Assembly (NCBI GenBank): GCA_044347745.1
Contig: JBIKUD010000074.1
Span: forward strand, 1 to 9,161
Direction of reading: 5' to 3'
DNA: 9,161 nucleotides
Origin: JAIBBV01 sp044347745
GTDB lineage: Bacteria > Bdellovibrionota_C > UBA2361 > JAFLCA01
Both the position numbers and the translations under genes were made by a program. This document shows positions 1 to 5,027 of the stretch, piece after piece. The notes beneath the pieces were generated by a model, which saw nothing but the letters and a program-made list of their open reading frames with translations, was not told the origin of the DNA and did no database searches. Positions within the stretch are counted from its first letter, which is position 1. Each line of letters begins with the position of its first letter.

Positions 1-608
1 TACATGTGGTGAGAGGTGTGGGAGACTACGAGCTTATTTCCCGCACCATAGACGATGCAGCAGGGGAGGCATTTGATAAGTCGGCAGCGCTGCTTGGGCT
101 AGCCTACCCGGGCGGACCAAAACTAGCCAAATTAGCCGACGAATTTCGAAGCAGTGGACAAACCACCTCTTTTTCTTTGCCTCGGGTGATGGCTGATGAT
201 GCTCGTTTTAGTTTTTCTGGGCTGAAAACTGCCATATTAATGTTGGTGCGCAAAAATAAAAACCAAGATGGGGTTCTTTCGCCTGAAGTACAGGGTGCGC
301 TTGCTTATGTAATTCAGGAAGCCATTGTAAGCGCCCTTGCCGACAAGGTGCTTCTTGCATCCCAAAAAACAGGCATTAAGCGAATTGGAATTAGCGGTGG
401 GGTTTCTGCTAATGTGCGTTTATTTGAGCGCCTATCATTGTTGCCAGAATTTCAGATTATGCGACCAGACAGGTTGCATTGTATGGACAACGCTACCATG
501 ATTGCAGCCCTCGGATGGGAAAGATTTAACCGAGGACTTCAATTGCAGCCTGGAGCTGGGGTCTTAAGTCGGTGGCCTATAGAAGAGGTTTATAGTGGAA
601 CGCGTTAA
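1..608 (+). CDS. tsaD: tRNA N6-adenosine threonylcarbamoyltransferase TsaD, C-terminal part (5' end outside window)
   Basis: TsaD transfers the threonylcarbamoyl group from threonylcarbamoyl-AMP to A37 of ANN-decoding tRNAs, working in the cytoplasm with TsaB and TsaE. The reading frame is open at the left edge, so about the N-terminal 40% is missing. What remains carries family signatures in order: RGVGDYEL followed by DDAAGEAFDK and LGLAYPGGP (window about 12-120), the FSFSGLKTA segment (about 205-230), the nucleotide-binding ISGGVSANVRLFERL segment (about 388-435) and CMDNATMIA (about 480-510), whose Asp is a metal ligand in this ASKHA-fold family. The TAA stop at 606-608 lies inside rsmA; the 14-bp overlap suggests translational coupling. 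GTG codons at 6 and 9 are internal, since family members continue well upstream. Nothing looks broken. Confidence 0.96.
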   Translation, partial: HVVRGVGDYELISRTIDDAAGEAFDKSAALLGLAYPGGPKLAKLADEFRSSGQTTSFSLPRVMADDARFSFSGLKTAILMLVRKNKNQDGVLSPEVQGALAYVIQEAIVSALADKVLLASQKTGIKRIGISGGVSANVRLFERLSLLPEFQIMRPDRLHCMDNATMIAALGWERFNRGLQLQPGAGVLSRWPIEEVYSGTR

Positions 609-1422
609 AGACACACTTGGTAAGCTTGAAGTAAGGCCCAGCAAAGAGCGAGGCCAAAATTTTATTATCGCGCCTGAAGTGCTCGGTGCCATTGTTGAGT
701 TTGGTAAACCCAGCGCCGCAGATTCAATTGTAGAAATTGGACCAGGGCTTGGAGCTTTAACCCAGCAGCTTGCCCAGTTTCCAAATCTTACGTTAATTGA
801 AATTGAACCCGCATTCTGCGCGGCTTTGTCTAAGAAATTTCCACACGTAAAAATAATTGAATCCGATGTTCGCCAGGTAGACTTCGGTCGAATCGGCAGC
901 GAGTTAGTTGTGTTCGGGAACCTTCCATATTCCTATTCTACTGATATTCTTTTTCATTTAATTGATAATGCTCCGCACCTCTCAAGAGCTGTAGTTATGT
1001 TGCAGCGAGAATTTGCTGAACGGGTTGCAGCCAAGCCAGGCTCTAAAGCCTACGGAGTACTTTCGGTGCATGCTCAGCTTCAGGCCAGCATGAAACTGGG
1101 GCCAATAATTCCCGGCACTGCTTTTCATCCGCCTACCCAAGTTGAATCGCGCCTGCTTGAGCTTACCTTTCTTAAGAAACCAGTAGTCGAAGTAGGGGAC
1201 ATTCAGTGGTTTAAAAAGGTAGTGCGGGCCTCTTTTTCTCAGCGACGTCGGCAGCTGCATAATAGCCTCAAGGGGGCGCATCTTGTAGACCCAGACAAGG
1301 TAGCAGAAGCGCTCGCTACAGCAGGAATTGATGGTATGCGCCGCGCTGAAACGCTTACCCTTGAAGAATTTTCCAAACTGTCAAGCGCTTTGGCTCAATA
1401 TAAAATGACAGAGCCCAAGTAA
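595..1422 (+). CDS. rsmA: 16S rRNA (adenine1518-N6/adenine1519-N6)-dimethyltransferase RsmA/KsgA
   Basis: RsmA uses S-adenosylmethionine to dimethylate two adjacent adenines in the 3'-terminal hairpin of 16S rRNA during late 30S maturation. The 275-residue length is typical. Visible motifs: the N-terminal RGQNF segment (residues 19-23), SAM-binding motif I EIGPGLG (47-53), the acidic strand end IEIEPAF, the SDV segment, the catalytic NLPY tetrad (109-112), the LQREFAERV and YGVLSV segments, FHPPTQVESR, and the C-terminal ASFSQRRRQLHNSLKG. The start is GTG at 595, with a purine-rich Shine-Dalgarno (AGAAGAGG, 581-588) six bases upstream and the expected length of sequence before RGQNF. It overlaps tsaD by 14 bp, so the two are probably one transcript. 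The tail is lysine/proline-poor and ordinary; the gene looks intact. Confidence 0.97.
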   Translation: MERVKDTLGKLEVRPSKERGQNFIIAPEVLGAIVEFGKPSAADSIVEIGPGLGALTQQLAQFPNLTLIEIEPAFCAALSKKFPHVKIIESDVRQVDFGRIGSELVVFGNLPYSYSTDILFHLIDNAPHLSRAVVMLQREFAERVAAKPGSKAYGVLSVHAQLQASMKLGPIIPGTAFHPPTQVESRLLELTFLKKPVVEVGDIQWFKKVVRASFSQRRRQLHNSLKGAHLVDPDKVAEALATAGIDGMRRAETLTLEEFSKLSSALAQYKMTEPK

Positions 1423-1438
1423 ATTAATTGCAGATTGT

Positions 1439-1467
1439 TTGACTAGTGTTTCATTCAAAAATATTCT
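1439..1467 (+). promoter_or_regulatory. candidate sigma-70-type promoter downstream of rsmA
   Basis: TTGACT (1439-1444, five of six matches to consensus) is followed after 17 bases by TATTCT (1462-1467, four of six). Spacing is optimal and transcription would begin near 1474. It lies 17 bp after the rsmA stop and would drive the structured stretch at 1475-1643 and possibly the small antitoxin-like gene beyond it. Such matches also occur by chance, so this is only a candidate. Confidence 0.35.
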
Positions 1468-1474
1468 GAAGAGC

Positions 1475-1643
1475 TCGTTCGCCGTGAAAATGCGTTCATA
1501 CTTTGTTCTGAGTCTTGGAGGCTCCCTGCGAGGTATATTATGTACCACTCAGTCGCCCCACAAGCCTCGCGCCTCTTTGACAGCGAACGGTAAGAGATAT
1601 TTGAATTTCAGCACCGCTTCTGCTGATTCATAAGGCAGATTTT
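1475..1643 (+). ncRNA. possible structured RNA, family not recognised
   Basis: No convincing protein is encoded here; the only plus-strand frame (TTG start at 1439, 64 codons) has no family resemblance and no Shine-Dalgarno. The stretch can fold strongly. GCGAGG (1528-1533) pairs with CCTCGC (1565-1570); GAGGC (1518-1522) pairs with GCCTC (1571-1575), leaving a 5-base bulge TCCCT; GTC (1512-1514) pairs with GAC (1579-1581). The outer CGTTCGC (1476-1482) pairs with GCGAACG (1583-1589). A weak terminator-like hairpin (TCTGC 1619-1623 with GCAGA 1635-1639, then TTTT) would end a transcript of about 170 nt started by the 1439-1467 promoter. The overall shape, a long rod with bulges, is compatible with a regulatory RNA or a 5' leader of the next gene. 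No match to 6S, SRP, tmRNA or RNase P RNA could be established by eye. Confidence 0.25.
1577..1606 (+). promoter_or_regulatory. alternative candidate promoter for the antitoxin-like gene
   Basis: A perfect TTGACA (1577-1582) is followed after 18 bases by TTGAAT (1601-1606, four of six). Transcription would begin near 1613, about 80 bases before the ATG at 1693. The -35 element lies in the 3' arm of the hairpin described for 1512-1581, so it competes with the structured-RNA reading of this stretch; both may be true if the RNA and the gene have separate promoters. Confidence 0.25.
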
Positions 1644-1692
1644 ACAGCTAGTGCGAATTCGAGTTTTTAATGAGAGCAAAAAAGGTTTTGTT

Positions 1693-1908
1693 ATGAAAAA
1701 AGTGACGAAAGAACTTACTAAATCAGTTTCAAAAGGCCAGCTTAAAGCCAGACTCTACGAATACTGTAAAGCGCTTGAAGAAGATGGCGGCATGTTGTTG
1801 GTTACCGATTATGGCCGCCCGGTGCTGCAAATTACGGCTTTGCCTCACAAAGAAAAAGAAACAGCGGTGAAGGCTTCGAGTGCAAAACGGGCAGCAGCGC
1901 GGGCCTGA
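1693..1908 (+). CDS. Phd/YefM-like antitoxin, solitary
   Basis: This small 71-residue protein resembles the N-terminal DNA-binding half of Phd/YefM antitoxins, which form dimers, repress their own promoter and neutralise a partner toxin through the C-terminal tail. Visible: the SKGQLKARLYEYCKALEEDG helix region (residues 13-32), then the strand-turn-strand segment LLVTDYGRPVLQI (35-47), matching the usual 'llvT..GrPvavi' signature. The tail after residue 52 is short, lysine/alanine-rich and basic (SAKRAAARA), not a typical acidic or amphipathic toxin-binding helix. ATG 1693 is preferred because AAGG (1682-1685) lies seven bases upstream; a GTG at 1651 would add 14 residues not typical of the family. 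No toxin gene follows: the next 359 bp are non-coding. It may be an orphan transcriptional regulator or a remnant. Family assignment is by motif only. Confidence 0.72.
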   Translation: MKKVTKELTKSVSKGQLKARLYEYCKALEEDGGMLLVTDYGRPVLQITALPHKEKETAVKASSAKRAAARA

Positions 1909-1927
1909 ACGAGGTGTCCGTTCTTTT
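1907..1927 (+). terminator. probable intrinsic terminator after the antitoxin-like gene
   Basis: GAACG (1907-1911) can pair with CGTTC (1919-1923) around a 7-base loop, followed immediately by TTTT (1924-1927) and a pyrimidine-rich run. The stem begins inside the TGA stop codon. It is only 5 bp, so efficiency is uncertain. Its 3' side runs into the left arm of the inverted element starting near 1930. Confidence 0.4.
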
Positions 1928-1929
1928 CC

Positions 1930-2080
1930 CTTTGTGTTTTTCGTGGTCTTGGTGGTGAAAAAGTTTTATTTCATCAACCACTGCCTTTAAACTAATTAAC
2001 TAAAGGCGCCGTATGCAGTATCGCTGGTATACGCAGCATTTTTATCGACCACAGGGTAACGCAGAGATACGCAGGGGAAG
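1930..2080. repeat. inverted-arm extragenic element with 9-10-nt periodic motif
   Basis: The left arm (1930-1956) is three consecutive 9-base units, CTTTGTGTT, TTTCGTGGT and CTTGGTGGT. The right arm (2048-2076) holds three related units on the opposite strand, ACCACAGGG, AACGCAGAG and TACGCAGGG, spaced 10 bases apart. The arms are thus degenerate inverted repeats of each other. The core between them folds into two hairpins: GCCTTTA (1983-1989) with TAAAGGC (2001-2007), and ATGC/GTAT (2013-2021) with ATAC/GCAT (2029-2039) followed by TTTTT. The arms resemble the 'CCACAGAG-GACACAGAG' strings that, from memory, recur between genes in diverse environmental bacteria. Whether it is a mobile (MITE-like) unit, a REP-type palindrome or an RNA structure cannot be decided from one copy. 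Confidence 0.55.
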
Positions 2081-2122
2081 ACAGGCTAAGCTCTAAGCTT
2101 TTGTTTTGGTAAATTCTGGTCC

Positions 2123-2142
2123 CTTTTCTACTCTTTTCTACT
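2123..2142. repeat. perfect tandem duplication of a 10-bp unit
   Basis: CTTTTCTACT occurs twice without gap (2123-2132 and 2133-2142). On the minus strand the unit reads AGTAGAAAAG, which shares AGTAG with the 11-bp repeats at 2239-2271. The period is close to one helical turn, so both copies would present the same face to a bound protein. Confidence 0.75.
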
Positions 2143-2238
2143 TTGCGAAACCCAGCGCGCGCTATCCACTATGCTGTCCACCCTGCGGTAAAGAGAGGTG
2201 CTTTGAAGTGAAAAGGAAATGTAATTCACCACGACACT

Positions 2239-2271
2239 GTAGTTTCTAAGTAGTTTCCAAGTAGTTTCTAA
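2239..2271. repeat. three direct 11-bp repeats (iteron-like) at the 3' end of the HTH gene
   Basis: GTAGTTTCTAA (2239-2249), GTAGTTTCCAA (2250-2260) and GTAGTTTCTAA (2261-2271) are directly adjacent, the first and third identical and the middle differing by one base. The third copy contains the TAG stop codon of the minus-strand HTH gene (2268-2270) and the last Asn codon begins at 2271-2273. One-turn spacing suggests an iteron-type binding site; the adjacent HTH protein is the natural candidate, though this is inference. Confidence 0.8.
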
Positions 2272-2507
2272 TTCGACGCCAAATCATCCCCAAGCGCAGC
2301 ATCCAGCGGCTCATTAAAAAAGTTTTCTGGAATATCTCCCACAAGTTTCTCGACCGAGTCGCGCTTAATGCGCCAGTCCGAACCGAGTTTAAACCCTTCA
2401 ATGGTACCAGCTTTCAGTAGGTCGTAGACTTTGGGTCTATGAATTCGGAGCAGTTTTGAGACTTCTCGCACCGTAAGAAGGAGAGGCTGTTTGGCTTTTG
2501 TACTCAT
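2268..2507 (-). CDS. excisionase-type helix-turn-helix DNA-binding protein (HTH_17 / MerR-like fold)
   Basis: This 79-residue protein belongs to the small winged-helix proteins annotated as 'excisionase family' or HTH_17 DNA-binding domain. Visible: LTVREVSKLLRIHRPKVYDLLKAG (residues 11-34) forms the two-helix HTH, with the typical 'tv.Eva.lL.i.r..vy.ll..G' pattern, and FKLGSDWRIKRDSVEKLV (39-56) forms the wing and following helix, with the hallmark W-R-I at 45-47. The final ~20 residues (DIPENFFNEPLDAALGDD) are acidic and outside the domain. ATG at 2505-2507 is supported by AAAGG about eight bases upstream on the minus strand (window 2515-2519). No integrase, transposase or phage gene is nearby, so a recombination role is unproven. 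It may be an autoregulator acting at the nested inverted repeat upstream or the iterons at its 3' end. Confidence 0.82.
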   Translation of the reverse strand: MSTKAKQPLLLTVREVSKLLRIHRPKVYDLLKAGTIEGFKLGSDWRIKRDSVEKLVGDIPENFFNEPLDAALGDDLASN

Positions 2508-2535
2508 GGGCGCTGCCTTTACGTATAGTTAGACG

Positions 2536-2575
2536 GTGAGTCGAACCGGAGTTCTCTTTACCGGTACAATCTCAC
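2536..2575. promoter_or_regulatory. nested inverted repeat upstream of the HTH gene, operator or leader hairpin candidate
   Basis: GTGAG (2536-2540) is complementary to CTCAC (2571-2575), and inside it ACCGG (2545-2549) is complementary to CCGGT (2561-2565). The spacers between arms are 4 and 5 bases and the central loop is 11 bases, so the whole is nearly symmetric. It begins 28 bp upstream of the HTH start codon, between the divergently placed HTH and protease genes. As DNA it could be a two-part operator; as minus-strand RNA it could be a 5'-leader hairpin. No convincing minus-strand -35/-10 pair was found beside it. Confidence 0.4.
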
Positions 2576-2710
2576 ATGGAAACATCTGATACATACTAGA
2601 ATCGGCTCGGGGCGACTCATAATCAATAATAAGTACAACTATTTACGCTAAGAAAAGCACTGATTTGTAGGTACGAAATTGCCCTATTCCCACGCACAAG
2701 CTTAAGTTTT

Positions 2711-2740
2711 TTGCTCGGGTTACAAATATCGTGCTAGGGT
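2711..2740 (+). promoter_or_regulatory. candidate promoter for the M48 protease gene
   Basis: TTGCTC (2711-2716) is followed after 18 bases by TAGGGT (2735-2740), preceded by GC. Transcription would begin near 2747, leaving a leader of about 45 bases before ATG 2792. The surrounding gap (2508-2791) is AT-rich with no other coding signal. Hexamer matches are modest. Confidence 0.3.
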
Positions 2741-2791
2741 CCATAACACTGGTTGGGAACTTGGTGGTCTTGTTATTTTAATTTGTGGGTT

Positions 2792-3868
2792 ATGGGTGCG
2801 GCCGTCTATACAGACTTACGCAGCGCGACTCGTCGTGATGTCGAAGTGGTGTTCGAACCGCTTGGGGTGAAGCTCGTCGACAAGCTTGGAGTCATCATAG
2901 CCTATTGGCCCTATGAAGGGCTGAATCTCATCGAAGAGATTCCCGGCCAAACTCCTTTTCGTCTTAATCATAAAGAACAAGCTCAGCGTTATCTTGTTTG
3001 TGAAGACGCTACGCTCCTTGAGCACATTAAAACTCTTCCACCTTTTTCAAACCCCCCACTCATCGACCGAGGCCAGTTTGCTCGCTTTTTAATGCTCGGG
3101 GTCACGGCCTTTTTATGTTACGTGCTGGCGTCCCAAGGAGCAGAATCGTTATCCACGCCACTCTCACAAAAGTTACCTTTACTTTGGGAAGAGCGGGTTG
3201 CGGATGGACTACTTGCACAGTTGCAAGCTCAAGAAACTACCTGCGCAAACCCTGAAAGCTTGACGGAACTTGAGCAAATTGTGCAGCCATTAAGTGCAGT
3301 TGCAGGGCTGCCATTTGCCAGCACTGTGCACATAGTGCTGACGCCTGAATTTAATGCGTACTCGCTTGGTGCGGGGCATATCGTGTTAACGAGTGGTCTT
3401 TTGGAAGAAACCCGCAAGCCCGAAGATCTGGCGGCGATAATTGCGCATGAGTTGGCTCACACGGCAGATAGGCATCCATTAGCAGCCTTAGTGCGAGAGA
3501 TGGGGCTTGGATTTGTTGCGCGTGTGTATATCGACGACTTCCTCGGTATTCGCGGTTTGTCACAATCTGCTTTGCAGCGTCTGGCTGAGGCCCGCTCGAC
3601 AACCGAAGAGGAAACTAAGGCTTCGCGCATTGGTCTTTTATTTTTGGCCCAAATTGGAATTCGTGGAAATTTACTGAATGATTTTTTGTTGCACGTCGAA
3701 AATAAAAACGGCGCACTTGTGGTTGAAAAGTTTATTAAAGCGCACCCTGTTCCGCTCAAAAAATCCATCATTAAGCAACCCTCTGAAAGTTCCCTTATGA
3801 ATGCAACCGAATGGGGAGTGCTTAAAAATATCTGCTCGATGGTCATCAAACCTCGGCCTCAACGATAA
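2792..3868 (+). CDS. membrane-anchored M48-family zinc metalloprotease with DUF7092-like N-terminal domain
   Basis: Predicted M48 zinc endopeptidase of 358 residues. An N-terminal soluble domain (about 1-85; YTDLRSATRRDVEV, then the IAYWPYEGL strand) resembles the DUF7092 module fused to many proteobacterial M48 proteases. A single hydrophobic segment follows (FLMLGVTAFLCYVLAS, about 99-114), then the peptidase domain with the zinc-binding HELAH at 219-223 in AIIAHELAHTADRHP. The expected third ligand lies in the segment TEEETKASRIG: Glu274 is in place, but the Asp of the usual E-x-x-A-D is Ser278. Topology suggests an envelope protease, perhaps in membrane or outer-membrane protein quality control. 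ATG 2792 is chosen because homologues start just before this tyrosine-rich strand and the candidate promoter at 2711-2740 leaves almost no leader for TTG 2753; neither start has a clear Shine-Dalgarno. It stands apart from the next gene by 66 bp. Confidence 0.85.
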   Translation: MGAAVYTDLRSATRRDVEVVFEPLGVKLVDKLGVIIAYWPYEGLNLIEEIPGQTPFRLNHKEQAQRYLVCEDATLLEHIKTLPPFSNPPLIDRGQFARFLMLGVTAFLCYVLASQGAESLSTPLSQKLPLLWEERVADGLLAQLQAQETTCANPESLTELEQIVQPLSAVAGLPFASTVHIVLTPEFNAYSLGAGHIVLTSGLLEETRKPEDLAAIIAHELAHTADRHPLAALVREMGLGFVARVYIDDFLGIRGLSQSALQRLAEARSTTEEETKASRIGLLFLAQIGIRGNLLNDFLLHVENKNGALVVEKFIKAHPVPLKKSIIKQPSESSLMNATEWGVLKNICSMVIKPRPQR

Positions 3869-3889
3869 GTAGCTGAGCACAATAGCATT

Positions 3890-3918
3890 TTGCCTAAAAA
3901 CCCGGTCTTTGGTAGTAT
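3890..3918 (+). promoter_or_regulatory. candidate promoter for kdsD
   Basis: TTGCCT (3890-3895) and TAGTAT (3913-3918, four of six) are separated by 17 bases. Transcription would begin near 3925, giving a very short leader of about 10 bases before ATG 3935 and leaving room only for a weak purine run (GTGAAAAAG, 3922-3930). Confidence 0.4.
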
Positions 3919-3934
3919 TTAGTGAAAAAGTCGC

Positions 3935-4966
3935 ATGTGCGCTGCAAAAGGATCAATTAACATAAAGGGCTTAGGCGTACAGGCTTCGGCGAAGTCTTCG
4001 AGCGCTGACGCGCGCTTAAGCTTCGCTGCCAATATCCTTTCTCAAGAGCAGGCAGGAATTTCACAAGCAGCCCAGGCATTAGACGCCGCAGCACTTTCGG
4101 CGGCACTGGAGCTTATTCTTTCTCTTTCGCCTCAAGGGCGCTTGGTGGTTGCGGGCATCGGCAAGACCGGATTTATTGGTATGAAACTATCAGCCACCTT
4201 TGCCAGCATTGGGGTGCCTTCTTTTTTTCTGCATCCAACCGAGGCTATGCATGGGGATTTGGGGCGTCTTAGCCCTGATGATGTGTTGCTGGTGTTGTCG
4301 CATTCCGGCGAAACGCCAGAGCTTACTGGTTTCTTACCTTTCGTTAAAAAACGGGGGGTTAAAATTTTGGCGCTGACCGCGCACGCAGATTCAAGTTTGG
4401 GGCGGCTGAGCGACGTGTGTTTGGCAGTAGGAAAGTTGCCCGAAGCAGGTCCTTTAGGTTTGGCACCAACAACCAGCACCACCGTGCTTTTGGCTTTGGG
4501 AGACGCTTTAGCCATGAGCGTGCTTAATGAGCGGCCGATTGAACGCCAGCACTTTGCAGGCATGCATCCCGGAGGGGCCTTGGGCAGAAGTTTGCTCCTT
4601 GTGTCTGAAGTGATGCGTAGCGGCGAAAAACTTTGTGTGGTTTCAGACCAAATGAAGGTTGCTCAGGTGCTAGAGCAGATCACCCTTACAAAGGGGCGAC
4701 CAGGAGCAGCTGTAATCGTCGATGCGCAGGGAATATTGGCTGGGGTTTTTACAGATGGCGATCTACGTCGATGTTTGACCTCTCAGCCTCAATTTCTTGA
4801 GAGGCCTATTAGTTTCTGTATGGGGAAAAACCCCAAAACAATTGGTGCCCAGGTGTATGCCGAAGAGGCGCTGGCAGTGCTTAGGCAGCATGCCATAGAC
4901 CAGGTCATCGTAATTGACGAAAACCGTAAACCTATCGGGCTAGTAGACATTCAAGACCTCTTGTAG
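3935..4966 (+). CDS. kdsD: D-arabinose 5-phosphate isomerase KdsD (SIS domain plus two CBS domains)
   Basis: KdsD interconverts ribulose 5-phosphate and arabinose 5-phosphate in the cytoplasm, the committed supply step for Kdo and the LPS inner core. The 343-residue protein has an N-terminal SIS sugar-isomerase domain (about 45-190) and a tandem CBS pair (about 225-343, with GVFTDGDLRR in the first and IGLVDIQDLL ending the second), the standard architecture. The four catalytic residues known from the E. coli enzyme (Lys59, Glu111, Glu152, His193) are matched by Lys77 in GIGKTG, Glu129 in SHSGETPEL, Glu170 in PEAGPLGLAPT and His211 in MHPGGALGR. The N-terminus is about 18 residues longer than in E. 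coli; ATG 3935 lacks a strong Shine-Dalgarno, so a later start cannot be excluded. Position directly before a surface-glycan operon fits an LPS role. GutQ-type paralogues share this fold, but the neighbourhood favours KdsD. Confidence 0.93.
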   Translation: MCAAKGSINIKGLGVQASAKSSSADARLSFAANILSQEQAGISQAAQALDAAALSAALELILSLSPQGRLVVAGIGKTGFIGMKLSATFASIGVPSFFLHPTEAMHGDLGRLSPDDVLLVLSHSGETPELTGFLPFVKKRGVKILALTAHADSSLGRLSDVCLAVGKLPEAGPLGLAPTTSTTVLLALGDALAMSVLNERPIERQHFAGMHPGGALGRSLLLVSEVMRSGEKLCVVSDQMKVAQVLEQITLTKGRPGAAVIVDAQGILAGVFTDGDLRRCLTSQPQFLERPISFCMGKNPKTIGAQVYAEEALAVLRQHAIDQVIVIDENRKPIGLVDIQDLL

Positions 4967-4972
4967 CAGTGA

Positions 4973-5002
4973 TTGCAGCGGCCCGCTTTTCGGGTGTATC
5001 CT
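4973..5002 (+). promoter_or_regulatory. weak candidate promoter for the methyltransferase-glycosyltransferase operon
   Basis: TTGCAG (4973-4978, three of six) and TATCCT (4997-5002, four of six) are 18 bases apart. Transcription would begin near 5009, 19 bases before ATG 5028. A small stem CCCG (4982-4985)/CGGG (4991-4994) lies in the spacer but has no U-tract, so it does not look like a terminator and read-through from kdsD is equally possible. Confidence 0.25.
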
Positions 5003-5027
5003 ACCTTAACTTCTTTTTTCATATGTT

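Larger units (their letters stand above)
1909..2267. other. non-coding stretch between the antitoxin-like gene and the HTH gene
   Basis: No frame on either strand gives a credible protein. Besides the terminator, the inverted-arm element and the tandem repeats listed separately, it holds a short hairpin AAGCT (2088-2092)/AGCTT (2096-2100) followed by a TTTTGTTTT run, a perfect 10-bp palindrome AGCGCGCGCT (2154-2163), and two direct copies of CTRTCCACY (2162-2170 and 2174-2182). Base composition shifts between T-rich and GC-rich patches, unlike the flanking genes. Confidence 0.6.

Noticed and set aside
1439..1633. Plus-strand 64-codon frame with TTG start between rsmA and the antitoxin-like gene
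   Set aside because: It has no Shine-Dalgarno, no recognisable motif and a start inside the -35 hexamer of a candidate promoter; strong base-pairing across the same bases suggests RNA structure or nothing.
1475..1643. Assignment of the structured stretch to 6S RNA
   Set aside because: Length and rod shape are roughly similar, but no conserved 6S core or central bubble could be matched by eye, so no family name is given.
1651..1692. GTG start at 1651 for the antitoxin-like gene
   Set aside because: It lacks a good ribosome binding site, while ATG 1693 has AAGG seven bases upstream and gives the usual N-terminus for the family.
2239..2271. CRISPR array reading of the three direct repeats
   Set aside because: Units are only 11 bp and directly adjacent with no spacers, and no cas gene is present.
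2536..2575. tRNA-like reading of the nested inverted repeat
   Set aside because: It is only 40 bases long and lacks an anticodon arm and a proper T-loop consensus.
2753..2791. TTG 2753 as start of the M48 protease
   Set aside because: It adds 13 residues not expected from the domain boundary, and the candidate promoter would leave almost no leader; kept only as a possible alternative.
3457..3849. Minus-strand 130-codon frame inside the M48 protease gene
   Set aside because: The sense strand carries the HELAH zinc motif; the antisense product shows no domain and has no ribosome binding site.
4132..4563. Minus-strand 143-codon frame inside kdsD
   Set aside because: It lies entirely opposite a well-conserved enzyme gene and its translation has low-complexity Ser/Lys/Pro content, as expected for an antisense shadow.
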